Source of the DNA: Hirudo medicinalis
Taxonomy: Eukaryota; Annelida; Clitellata; Hirudinida; Hirudinidae
NCBI GenBank assembly: GCA_011800805.1
Contig: MPNW01000013.1
Span: 331,345-395,344 of the forward strand
Reading direction: 5' to 3'
DNA: 64,000 bases
Shown: positions 25,801 through 37,882 of the stretch, piece after piece
Layout of the letters: each line of letters starts with the position of its first letter
Position numbering within the stretch: the first letter of the stretch is position 1
Program-made: the position numbers and the translations under genes
Notes under the pieces: generated by a model
The model's database searches: none
What the model saw: the letters and a program-made list of their open reading frames with translations, nothing else
What the model was told of the DNA's origin: nothing

Positions 25801-28800
25801 TTTAAAAGCTGCATTAAAGTCTCAAAGTGGAATTGAGAAATCAACTTAAAAAATAAACCCAACTTTAAATTTTAGGGTCTTCTGGGTAACCAAGGTGCTG
25901 TGGGAGACAAAGGAGATCAGGTACTTCAGATACTTACCTTTGTATTTTGAAATGCTCAGTTATCTCATTAGAGAATACTGATCATTAATGGCCAAACAAT
26001 TTTAATTAATAAATGATTGTCAGAAATAAAAAGTTTGTTTGTATCAATATCAATATTGTTGCTAATTGATGCAATTTAATTGGTTTTTTAACAGGGGTCT
26101 CCTGGTCTTCAAGGCTCATTGGGATTTGCTGGTCCCCATGGCAACAAGGTAGATTTCCATGGTCTTTTAAAATTAAGGATGCTCAGTTTGATCACTGAGA
26201 CTATATTTATGACCAGAGATTTCCTTCTCATAACAGGGAGATGCAGGTCCAAGAGGTCACAGAGGAGAGACTGGTGAACAAGTGAATATCATTTGCATTA
26301 CTTTAATAACAAGTTTAAAAAACAGCATCACATTAATATAAAATTCATTATCGTCTTTTATGTAGTTTTATAATTTCCAACATATGTAAGTAATTATTTT
26401 ATTACCTGACCTTTTTTAATGTTTCTTTACTCATATATTCTATTTCAGGGTCATCCAGGTGCAGATGGAACAAGAGGAGAAGTAGGTCATCCAGGTGAGA
26501 AGGGAGACAAAGGTGATAGGGGGTCACAGGGTGAAGAAGGACCTGCAGGTCCTAAGGTGACAGCTATTAATTTCTTAACCAAAGTTATGCAAAGTTCAAT
26601 TGTTGCAATTTTGAATCACATTTTGGACAGTTATTTAAGATAATTAACATTTGGTTAAATGAAACATTTTCAATTGTTTGCAATAAATTCTTCAATTAAT
26701 TTAGTTCTTCAATTTGCACAATGTATTCTATTTTATTGTTATTAATAAGTAGAACAATAACTGCAGGGAGACTTTGGAGGTAGAGGAAAACCTGGTCTTC
26801 AAGGTGCCAGAGGAGAAAAGGTTCTTACTGATCTTTTTTTTACTTTTACTTTTTTTCACTTCTTTATTATACAAAAATGAAAAAATATAGAAACAATCAT
26901 GATTTGACATATCTAAGATATGAAATTGTCCAACGGTCCACCCAAAGGGAGAAGCTTCCACTTATGGATAGCCTGTAATTTATTGATTAAAGTAAGATAT
27001 GACCAATATGACATGGATCAGAGACCAAAGTTTTCAATAGAATAAGATTAAAAATGACATTGAGGACATCATGGTTCTAGTAAATAAGATTTGGAATTAT
27101 TTTTAAAGAGTGGCAATGATTCAGACGCTGATGTTATTTCCAAAATGAGTGCACGATTACACGGTCCATTTAATGGAAGATGTTTTTGAGGTTGTATGTG
27201 CAAGATCAATTCGAAAATTGTATCAAGTGATTTGGTAAAAAAGCTATTAAAAAATGATGGCAATAAATGGTTGGTGTATGTATATGTGAAGATATTGGTT
27301 TGGAATAAATTCAAAACAGAAGGATGTCTAATTCAATTTAGTTTTTAGTTTAATTCAATTATTTTCATGTCTGTATATGTTTAGCAGTCAGGTTTCAGTT
27401 GAGTTGCTTGTAATTATGAACTTGTTGATTTTTCAACCTTTCATACCCAGGGACATGCAGGCCTCCAGGGACTTTCAGGGGCTCCAGGATTATCAGGAGA
27501 GAAGGTATAATAATAGGCCTTGTAAGCAATCATAGGTGACTAAGTTCATGTTTGTGCCTCAAGGGTTCCAGAGGAAATCCAGGTGTTTTTGGCAGAGAGG
27601 GTGCTAAAGGAAACCTCGGACCACTTGGGCCCACCGGAGAGAGAGGTCTTCAGGGTCCCCAGGTACAAATTTTTTTTTAGATGCTATTTGTAAGACATTA
27701 GTGCATGTCATTAACTTATTATGATTTATTAGGGAAACCGTGGACCAAGAGGTAAACCAGGACCAACTGGTGCTCCAGGTTCAAAGGGGGATGTTGGACA
27801 TCTTGGACCCCCTGGACCTCAAGGAGATCAAGGACTCCAGGGGCCATTGGGACCAAATGGCTTCCAAGGACCTCAGGGACCACCAGTAAGAAGTTACTAT
27901 TGCAATACTTTTGAACTAAAATTTCATTTCAAAACCTTGGGTTTGAAAGGGATCACAAGGCAAAGATGGAGTGCCAGGATTCCCAGGAGAAAGAGGAGAA
28001 GCCGTAAGTTTGAGATAATAATTAAAGCTTCCTGGATGCTTCAATGCTTATGTTGGGACATTTATTAGGGTATCCCAGGTGCACCAGGACAGGTGGGCCC
28101 TGTCGGACCAGTTGGACCACCAGTGAGTTTTTTAATATTCAAAAACCTTTTATTATAAAAATCTTTATTTGTGATATGAGATTCTACAGTTCAATAAACA
28201 GCTTTGCCAAGCTGCCATAGAACTCTCCTAAGACTGTAAAAAAATTGTGATGATTGCTCAACTTATTCAGAATAATATGTACACATAGATAATTTTAAGC
28301 AAGAAATTAGCATTCCAATTTGATGAATCTATCTAAAATCTATTTAGCTATTTAATGAAATTAAAGTTTGAAGAATCTATTCATTTGAGAATCATATTAA
28401 AAATCTCTATTAGTAGATCTCTATGGGTAGAAATTACAATAATGCACTTTTGCTTTGGGAGTATTCCTTAACAATAACAGAGTCATCTAAATAAATAAAG
28501 GATAAATTTCCTCAATATCATATGAAGATGGAAATTAAGTTATTCAAGCCAAACATTTGCACTGACAAAGAATTCTTGAACATCTAATTTTTTAAATGAC
28601 AGAATTCAGAATAAATATGCAAGAATTGATAAGAGAAAAATAATATGATTTAAAAAAGTAAAAATGATAAATTTAAGAAAAGTGTAAATAAAATTATGGC
28701 AAAATTTTAGCCAAAAAATCATCACAAATTCCATTCCATCCAAGCATTTTTGTTGTTATTTATGTTATTGATGTTATTGAAAATATTTCCTGAAGTGGAA

Positions 28801-31800
28801 ATAAAATGATTTTGTAGCGATGGCATCAGGAATAAATGAGCAAAAATTATTAATCACAAGAACGAACAATTTTTATTAACTGAAAAAAGTCAAAACTTTG
28901 AAATATTTAAAATATTTTCTCAATTTATTTCAGGGACCACCTGGTGAACATGGACTTCTTGGAGAAAGAGGACAGCAGGGTCAACCAGTAAGCAATTTCA
29001 GGCATTGTTGTTAATATTTTATGGAAGCATTTTAATTTTTTTCTTTTATTACCACTACCGATGATTAAGCAAGATTGATTTTGAGTCGGCACCCGATTAT
29101 TTTCTAGGGACCGGCAGGTGAGAGGGGAGGCCCGGGGGAGACGGGAAGAGAGGGACCAGCTGTGAGTGAGCCTTTCACTTTAAAATTACCTTTTGCAAAA
29201 TCTCTACAAATTCACCTACTGTTATAATTTGCAATCTAAAATTAATGTTTGTTGAAGTATGACACAAGTTGAATTTCATGCCCTAAAAAATAACATTCAT
29301 CAACAACTTGAGCAATGTCTTTTTATGAAGTGTTAAATAAAAAGTAATTTATAAATTATGAATTCAATTCAGGGTCCAGCGGGACCAGCAGGTGCTGCAG
29401 GACCACCTGGAGTCGGAGGACCTCGTGGATTTCCTGGCAAAAGGGGTCTTCCAGGACAAAGGGTGATTGCACATTAATTAAATAACTGATTAATTAGAAT
29501 GTTTGTTGATAAAATCTTAGTAATATTAATTTGCATTAAATTAATTTACTTTTAGTTCTAACCCCTTATTTTACAGGGTCCCACCGGTCCATCAGGAGAA
29601 CCAGGACCTCATGGTCATCCAGGCAGGCAAGGTGACAAAGGATCATGGGGTGTACCTGGAGAAGCCGGACCACAGGGTTCAATTGTTAGTTGGATTGGTC
29701 ACATGTTTTTGTGGATATTTATTATATTTTTATAATTTTTTTGAAATAATTATAATAATCAGTAATGATGTGAACAAATTTGTTAGGGAAGTCTAACTAC
29801 TAATTTGTGATAATTACTTTATCAGGGAAGACCTGGACCTCCTGGACCTTATGGACCTGCAGGTCAAAAGGGTGACCAAGTATGTTCTGTTGAATGTGTG
29901 CAAAACCATTGCAATGAGCTAATGAATAGATTGTGATCACAGGGAGATCACGGCCATCCCGGTTTACCAGGACAAGATGGTGAAGCTGGACTTCCTGTTA
30001 GTATTTTTAGTAGTTTAGAGGCAAGCTCACTTCATGTGCTGTTTTACTGACTTTCTTTTAACATTTACAGGGACCAGCTGGACCTGTTGGTGCCCTCGGA
30101 AGACCCGGTGCTGCCGGAGAGAAGGTAAATTTCTTTTGAGTCGGGTCTTCCCGTTGGTTTCTGAAAAGTAAATGTTTTGGTGCTGCGTGGCTTATGATTC
30201 CTGCATTAAATACTGAAAATACTTATAAACGAAACTGAATTATTATGCAGAAGTAGGTGTTGTTTAGAATATATTATTTATATGCTGTTTTTTTTAACAG
30301 TGAAAATTGAAAACTTTCTACTTGGTCAGCTTCTTGTTAAATGAGCTAATGAATATATATAATAATTATTTTAATTAATAATTAGGGTACTCAATGTAAA
30401 GGAATTATAAGAAATAATACATTATTGAATGATAATGTTTGTACCAAAACAAATCCTAGGGTGATGTAGGCAAACATGGATTGAAAGGAGAAAAAGGAGA
30501 AGCTGGAGAATATGTGAGTGAAGGACACTTTCTGTGATTTTTATCATCATTTGTTTAAAAGATTTAACATTTTATTGTAATAAAGATTAGGACTTAATAC
30601 ATTACTAAATAATCAATATTTCAATTTAATTTAATATTCAAATTAATCAAATTTTTAATTTTCCTTCTAGGGTCCACCTGGTGGAGCTGGTTTGCCAGGA
30701 CTGCCAGGATCCCCTGGACCAGACGTCAGTGAAAATATTGATAACACTATGAAGTTGTTTGTGACCAAAAGTTAAAATGATAGAATTAATTTTAAAAAAT
30801 TAGTAACTGGATTAAAGATCAAGGATGACACTCATAAGTATTAGCAACATTAACAAATAAATAATATTTGATTCCATAAATATATGATTAATACTTAGCT
30901 GTAATTACTGTTAAGAATTAAACTCATTTGCAAGTATTTCTTTTTAATCATTCAGGGACCACCTGGAGAGCAAGGTGAAAGAGGTCTTCCTGGAGTGTCT
31001 GGCATTAAGGTAGAAATAAAGTTCTAGACAATGAAATCATGAATGAGAAATCTTAATTTTAAACCTTTTTTATACATTCGAATAAATTATAAAGATGCTT
31101 ATAAACAATTCAATTCAACAGGGTAATGAAGGGCCTCGAGGTTTGCCTGGTCCAAGTGGCCTGCCAGGTCTTCAGGGATCACCAGGAACCCCTGGCACAA
31201 AGGGTGATCCTGGTGAGCCTGGTCCTGTTGTGAGTGCCTTCCCTGATTTGTTTTTAAATAAATAAAGTTACATATTATAATTCCTTATTTTACATTTATG
31301 ATATTGATATGAAGGATGAGAACTTTTGACTAATCTATTGACAGGGAAGTGTAGGACCTCTTGGACCTGCTGGACCAGCTGGCAATGCAGGAGCCCCTGT
31401 GAGTATCTTTAATCAAGATTGAGTGTCACAAATAAATATTTAACACTACTTGGTTAACAATTGAGAATATTTTAATTGTTAACAAAATAAGATTCTGTAA
31501 TTAATTGGTGTTAATTGATCTTGCAAGGGTGTTCCTGGTCCTCCTGGTTTGCAAGGTCCTGAAGGAAAACAGGGTGTTAGGGGAGACCCTGGATTGGAAG
31601 GCTCACCTGGACAAGCAGGGCTTGATGGCACACCAGTACTAAATTACTTAATTAAATTGAAAATGCAAATTTTAACTCACTTACATCTACATTTGAGTTT
31701 TAACAAGACATTTACCTTTGAGTTTATTAATAATTTCATACTTTTCATGAAAGGGTGCTCCAGGTCTTCCAGGTTTGAAGGGAGATGACGGACCTTTGGG

Positions 31801-34800
31801 TGCTCAGGGACCCCCAGGCATTGCTGGGGCCAGAGGTTCCACAGGTGCCAAGGGCGACCAGGTGGATTATCACTACCTGATTGATTGACATTTATTTACC
31901 TCTGCAGTTTTACTGCTATTAAGTGATAATATTAAGTTACATGTAGAAAATTTGAGTCAGCTCGTAACTGGTTAATTTATTTTTAGGGAGCTGTTGGCTT
32001 CCCAGGATCACCAGGTGCATCAGGCGAGGCTGGAGAAAAGGTTAGTTTTATGAGAAGGAATGATTAATTGCATCTAAAATTAGGTTAATTCATATGACTA
32101 CTCTTCAGGGAGATGCTGGCCTACCTGGTCGCCCAGGTAAAGCTCAAGGACTGGGACAAGTGGTGAGTATCCCTGAAATATCAGCTGATATAAGTGCTAT
32201 TTTATGTTTTGCAATGGTTTGGAACTAAATTTTCTTGCACAGGCTCTAATAAATACAACAGCATATTTTCTATTGTTACATTTGTATCCAAACTCTAATT
32301 TTCTCCATTTAATATTTGCAAATTCAAACTTCTAGCTTACATCTTTTGTTTGTGGCAAATGTTAGAAATGCAATATCTTTTTTAAGATTGTTGTCTGAAT
32401 GCTAACTAAATATCATTTAAAGCAATGTCATAATACCATGGAATGATTCACTGAATAGTTATATTTGTTATTTATTTCAAAGGGACCCATTGGAATCCCA
32501 GGAGACCCTGGTCCTATTGGTCCTCCTGGTAAAGAGGTGAAATATTTATTTTTATTCTGCTTAACTCAACATTTTACTTCCATTAATTCATGGTGCATTT
32601 TGAAACAATTGAATTATTGTTTAAGTAAGTAGATAATGCATCATGATGGGTCCACATAAAAATTACCACCATCTTCAACGTTTTAATGTATCAATTTGAT
32701 GTGAACAGGATCCATTTTAAAGTATTTTCTTTAGCATATTTAATGTAAAATGACATTACATATTAACAATTATACGAGTTTTAATAATCTTGTTGTGTTT
32801 GTGTGTTTATGATAATTTGTCTTAAAGGGACCCCATGGACCTCCAGGACCACAGGGTGAGCATGGTCCATCAGGACCTAAGGGAGACAGGGGAGAGTCTG
32901 GAAACCCTGGTGAAATGGGCTTTGATGGTGCGCCTGTTAGTAAAGCTTGTTAGGATTATATTTGTGACCTTTTTGTAGAGGCAGGTATGAATTTTATTTC
33001 AGGGAACCCCAGGAAAGCCTGGTCCTAGAGGAGAAAGAGGTCTTCCAGGAGCTGCTGTGAGTTCTGACTTTCAGTACTTGCTTCCCACATTAGAATATAG
33101 AGTGAACATGCTGAGGCATATATAATTGATGCATTTTTTTATAAATGTCACTAAACGTATACAACAAGTTTGATAATAACCAAATTGTTGTATTGGTTTC
33201 TTGGCATTGAGAAGATTTTGATATTTTTATGTCTTATTCATAGCGACTTATAAATGCTCTTAAGAATGATATGCAGAAAAGAGACTTTATGGTCATATCA
33301 AATGCACAATTCCCATTTCAAGGGGGAGGCAGGTGCACCAGGATCTCCTGGAGGGCCAGGAAAACAAGGACCCAGAGTGAGTAACTGAATGTCAAACTTC
33401 CAATTTATATTTTCAACTTGAAAATGGTTCCAATGATATAAATGATTGCATGAAACAGGGGCCAGTTGGACCAGCTGGCCAGAAAGGGGATCGAGGCAAG
33501 AGAGGCGATAGAGTAAGGAAAATAAAGTTTAGAATTAACGCATCCTACAACATGACCCATCATTTCTTCATAACAATTAGGGTCATCCAGGACCACTTGG
33601 AGCAACAGGTCCCACAGGTCTGCCAGGCCTGAAAGGAGACATTGGTCCAACAGGCATTGAAGGAGCACCAGGAGAGAAGGGTGGAAGGGTGGGTTACTAA
33701 TATCAGTAGCTTGCAAGATGGCTTCGAATTAAGATTTGTTTTATTGTCAATACCAGGGACCCGATGGCTCTCGCGGATTGCCGGGAAATCTTGGCCCAAG
33801 AGGAACAGCAGTGAGTTATAACATTAATCTATAACATTAATTTTTGTCAATACACCTCTCATTACGAGTAGATCACATTGATTACATATTTGCATCTGAA
33901 ATTCAAGAAAGGAATGGAACACCTTGAAGAATGAATAACATTTATCTTTCAGGGTCCCGATGGAGTTGTGGGTCAGAAAGGAGATTCTGTTAGTTTGTTG
34001 CCTATTGTATACCCCTTAGATCTCTAGAGAGCAGGTAAATTAATCATCATTTTGCTTTTATAGGGTGAGCTTGGCCCACCAGGACTACCAGGACCACCTG
34101 TAAGTTCAATCAGTAATTAATGGAAAAAAAAAAACAGTCAATTTTAGTTCAGTATCGTTATCACAGTATCAATGTGATAATAATTCTACTTAACAGGGTC
34201 CACCAGGAGGTGCTGAGGATGATTACACTGAGGACCATGAACATGAACATGACACCCACTTTGAAACCCTTGACTCTGACGACGTACCAGACGATTTGCT
34301 GTCCGACGAGCCAAGAGGAGAGCAGAAGAAGAAAGGAAAGAAGAGCAAGAAGGACAAAAAAAGGAAAGAAGGGAAAACGAAGGAGGACAGACAGCTCAGT
34401 TATGCAGCCACGCAACTTCTAAGGGATGTTGTGGAACTCAGGGAAGAAGTGAAAGCCATGAAAGAACCTAAGGGCACCAAAGCCAATCCTGCAAGGTCAT
34501 GCAGGGATCTTTATCTCATCAACAAAAACATCAAAGATGGTGAAAATGAATTCTTATCTAATAATTAAATTTACTATTTATTCTGCAACTGTAGCAATTA
34601 ATGAGCATCAACAACACTCTAATCAGGAAAGATTAACTGAGTAATCTCCCCAATGCTTATTTAATTTTATCTGTCTTATGTCCCATAAGCAAAGCTAAAT
34701 AATCCTGGCGAATGTAATCATACAAACGTGCATCAACTTGTGGAGCAATCAATGCGATGGATCTTAGCAATGAATAAAGGCATAAATATAATCAACACAC

Positions 34801-35917
34801 ATTGCCAACAGACACTCACACTACCTGATTTTACACATTCAGCTTCGACTTAATGAATCAAGAAAGTGCCTTAATTCCATAAATATAAATGACATTCTAG
34901 GTGTTTGACTTTACAGGTTGGTACTGGATTGACCCAGATCTTGGCAATGCAAACAATGCCATCCAAGTGTGGTGTGACATGTTGTCAGGAGGGGAGACCT
35001 GTATCCATCCTCAGGCCAATTCGGTTGGTCAAAAGTGACAAATCGAATTGAAGAAGATTCTTGAAGCTATCTTTATTTTAAACATTTTTAAAACAAAAAA
35101 TTATTTTAATTATCCCATGCATTCAAACTAATTTATTTCTCCACTTTTGTAGGCATCACCACAGCACTACCAAAAGAGAGACTCCGAGTCTGGATGGTTC
35201 AGCGAGCTCTCAGGAGGTTACCAGGCAAGAATGATTCATAAAAATTCAAATTTTTTCTTCATGCAATTTTCAACTATATTATGTACAAACTACCTCCAAT
35301 TCTCTACTTCCATCTTTTAACCAAATCTTATCAAATTAAAAGTTTTTTTACTTGCAGATCAGATATGTTGATGACATCCAACTGAGCTCCTGAGATTGCT
35401 TTATGGCAAAGCACACCAGAAGTTTTCGTACATATGCCAAAACTCTGTGGGCTGGTTTGACCAAAAGACAAAGTCACACGACCATGCGCTCTCCTTGCTT
35501 GGAGACAATGAGTATGAAATTGAAACGAGGACATTCTCCAAGAGCCAAGTCATACGGGACGGATGCAAAGTAATATTTTTAAACCAAAGCACATGGAGAT
35601 TTCATGCTTACAAATTTCTTGGATATCAGAAAGTTCGTGACATGCACCAAACCAACAAATACATACACTTTTTAGCGATGTGCCAAATATTTTTTCTAAG
35701 CGACTATATAAACTGCTCTTTATGTGATATCTAGAACCATGAGTGATTCAAAAGCAAAATAATTTATTTTTAGAAGAGAGGATCCAATAGCTCAACAGTT
35801 TTCCTGTATGCAACAGAGAAAACAGATCGTCTACCAATTATCGATTTCAAGCCAAACGACTTTGGTAAGGCAGATCAGCAGTTTGGGTTTGAAGCTGGTC
35901 CAGTTTGCTTCAGCTGA
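19865..35917 (+). CDS. Fibrillar procollagen alpha chain with TSPN and COLFI domains (COL5/COL11-like)
   Basis: Complete secreted fibril-forming collagen, about 1641 aa. N-terminal exons: 19865-19943 (signal peptide), 20185-20343, 20462-20681, 20802-20973 and 21102-21290, encoding a TSPN/laminin-G-like domain ([14 protein letters not shown]) and a Pro/Thr/Lys linker. Next come 21675-21728 and 21834-21908 (minor helix of 11 triplets), 22210-22290 (non-collagenous), then 22511-22567 and 45 further exons to 34099 for the major helix, about 1005 residues. Nearly all are phase-0 exons of 45, 54, 99 or 108 nt, each starting with a Gly codon. Exon 34197-34539 holds the last triplet and telopeptide. 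COLFI exons: 34917-35023, 35153-35224, 35358-35569, 35774-35917, ending [10 protein letters not shown]. Exon 35358 carries an apparent 1-nt deletion near 35388. Domain order fits clade B (type V/XI); clade C was considered because of one helix interruption. AATAAA at 35967 and 36101. Confidence 0.93.
22791..22950 (-). repeat. Dispersed short repeat, copy A
   Basis: Lies in a collagen intron. The plus strand starts TATGTATCCGAATGGGATG and ends CAACCCATTC; it contains GGCTGGGTTGCGAACACGAC. The same blocks occur at 47029-47162 and, inverted and shorter, at 46655-46735. A 9-base inverted pair (CCGAATGGG at 22798, CCCATTCAG at 22934) bounds the element. It matches no class I can name; a SINE or short inverted-repeat element is possible. 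Confidence 0.7.
35225..35357 (+). other. GC-AG intron in the collagen COLFI region
   Basis: The exon ends in TACCAG and the intron begins GCAAGA, ending CTTGCAG. Using the nearest upstream GT would bring an immediate stop, so the GC donor is preferred. Reading continues from GGYQ into [10 protein letters not shown], matching the COLFI fold at this point. Confidence 0.6.
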
Positions 35918-36414
35918 ACTTTCTGTTGATTTATAAGACAGTTTGATTGCATTAACATCATCCATCAATAAATGTCTCCCTATAAATTCTTTGCTCTTTT
36001 CTTAATCTTCACTGGTAATTAGAATTTTGTCATGTTTCAAACTGTAAAATTTTGTGTTGGAATCAACTTAATGAAACGTGGGATTTGTTTTGGAGATTGA
36101 AATAAACAACAACAATTATTATTTATTTCTCGTGCCAATTTATATCCACAAATAAATTGTTATTTATACTGTCATCCTAGAGTAAATACCTCACGTTAAC
36201 AAGCCAAGTAAACCAGATACCAAATGCTATCACACTTCCAAATGCTTTATTTTCTAGACATGAATATTGGCCAACAGTTTGAAAAATAGTAAAAATAAAC
36301 ACAACAAAAATTGAGTAACTCTCGTCCAATGAGAAACATAAACTCACTTTATTAATCAATTTATGAAATGAAATTCTGATAACCATATGCAAGATAAAGC
36401 ATGTTCACACTAAT
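35918..36414. terminator. Convergent 3' ends of the collagen and ELAV-like genes
   Basis: About 500 bases separate the two stop codons. Plus-strand AATAAA at 35967-35972 and 36101-36106 can serve collagen; minus-strand AATAAA (TTTATT at 36246-36251) lies about 165 bases after the ELAV-like stop. The 3' untranslated regions may approach or overlap if distal sites are used. Confidence 0.5.
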
Positions 36415-37524
36415 TTACTTTCCATTGCTCTTTGGTTTCTTCAATGATACCTGTAGAGGTCTTTCTGCATAAGTGAGTCCATTGAGATGTTGTATGGCTG
36501 ACATGGCCTCCTGGTAGTCATACATGGTCACAAATCCATAATTCTTGCCTCTGTTCTTATCCTTGTCTTGGACCACAGCTATCTTCTTGATTGCACCAAA
36601 TGGCTGGAACAGTTGCCAGAGAGCTCTTTCATCGGTGTCCACCCCAATGTTGTACACGAACAGGACGTATTCATTGTTGCTCTGAAACGCTGCCGACAAG
36701 TCCCCAACCTGTCCGGTCACGTTGGAAGCTCCAGGCATAGTGTAAGTTGACATGGGATTGTATCTCTGGTTGACATTGTTAGAACGAAGAGGTCCACCTC
36801 CAAAAACACCCTGATAACCCACTCCAAAGTTGTTCACAGTAGGAATATGAGGTCGTCCAAGTAGCCCTGCATTTGGAGCTGTGGGGATCCTGGCCCTTTG
36901 CTGAGAGAGTGGCAGTCCTGCTTGCATGAGAGTATTAGGTCTTATAGTCCCTGGCAAAAGCCCCATCATCATGGCATGTTGCTGCATCTTTTGGGCTTTG
37001 TTATCCTCAGCAAATTTTACCGACAAGGCTTGAGTATAGCCAGGTGGAGCTCTTCCATTCATGTTCTCCACTGCATTTGTGGCCTCATCCCTTGTATTGA
37101 AGAGGACAAAACCAACTCCTCTTGACATTCCTGTGTGCTGATCCATGAGTACTCTAGCAGAGATTATGTGTCCAAATGGAGTGAACAGCTTCTCCAGGTC
37201 ATTGTTATCAAAATTCTTTGGAAGATACTTGATGTAAACATTTGCCCCTTTGATGTTTTCACCTTGGCGGGCATAAGCAACCTTTATCTTTTTGTTCTGC
37301 AGGGGCAATCCATCTAGGGCCTCAATGGCTTTGGCAGAATCACTCTCATCCACATACTCGACAAATCCAAATCCATAGCTGATGTAAGTTGACTTGTCTC
37401 TGATAATCTTACAGGATTTAATTGCACCAACACTTCCAAATATACTAGCAAATTCCTCATCTGACAAGCTCTGTGGCAGAAAATTGACAATAAGGTTGTA
37501 GGGGCTGTATTTCTGTTCCGTCAT
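36415..37524 (-). CDS. ELAVL: ELAV/Hu-like RNA-binding protein, three RRMs, intronless CDS
   Basis: 369 aa. ELAV/Hu proteins bind AU- and U-rich RNA and regulate splicing, stability and polyadenylation, often in neurons. RRM1 about residues 9-86 (RNP2 LIVNFL, RNP1 YGFGFVEY), RRM2 about 94-172 (VYIKYL, RGVGFVLF), a linker of about 110 residues, and RRM3 about 284-362 (LFVYNI, NYGFVTMYDY). The spacing of two close N-terminal RRMs and one distant C-terminal RRM is the ELAV layout, and RRM2 ISARVLMDQHTGMSRGVGF closely follows the family. The whole CDS is one exon, unlike its intron-rich neighbours. On the minus strand a CTACTAG acceptor at about 37570 and a strong CTG|GTAAGT donor at 37883/37882 suggest a 5' untranslated intron. 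It converges with the collagen gene. Confidence 0.92.
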   Translation of the reverse strand: MTEQKYSPYNLIVNFLPQSLSDEEFASIFGSVGAIKSCKIIRDKSTYISYGFGFVEYVDESDSAKAIEALDGLPLQNKKIKVAYARQGENIKGANVYIKYLPKNFDNNDLEKLFTPFGHIISARVLMDQHTGMSRGVGFVLFNTRDEATNAVENMNGRAPPGYTQALSVKFAEDNKAQKMQQHAMMMGLLPGTIRPNTLMQAGLPLSQQRARIPTAPNAGLLGRPHIPTVNNFGVGYQGVFGGGPLRSNNVNQRYNPMSTYTMPGASNVTGQVGDLSAAFQSNNEYVLFVYNIGVDTDERALWQLFQPFGAIKKIAVVQDKDKNRGKNYGFVTMYDYQEAMSAIQHLNGLTYAERPLQVSLKKPKSNGK

Positions 37525-37569
37525 TTTTGGCCGTAATAATAATCAAATGTGTAAATAATGGTGGAGCAG

Positions 37570-37882
37570 CTAGTAGAATCTTCATCGTGGATAAAGTATA
37601 AAAAAACAAAAAATAAAAAAAAATAAATATTGATTAAAATGATTATGTAAAAAATACATTAAAAGTTTCAATTGCAGAAGCAATAGTTGGAGCACTATCA
37701 GCATTAACATTTCTATGGAGCTGCATTCTAAGCCTTATTTTACTGCAAGAGTAAATTCAAATAATATCATGTCTTAACATCCTAATAATGATTTAACAGC
37801 TTAAATAGTATCAGTACCACCAAACAACACTATTAATTTCCTAAAAAATATCATAAGCACACTGAAAACTTATAACACTTAC
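37570..37882 (-). other. Probable 5' UTR intron of the ELAV-like gene
   Basis: Minus-strand donor CTG|GTAAGT at 37883/37882 and acceptor TCTACTAG at 37570, leaving about 45 untranslated bases before the ATG at 37524. Inferred from splice consensus only. Confidence 0.4.

Noticed and set aside
34161..34415. Minus-strand hydrophobic frame opposite the collagen telopeptide
   Set aside because: A shadow of the charged collagen coding exon.
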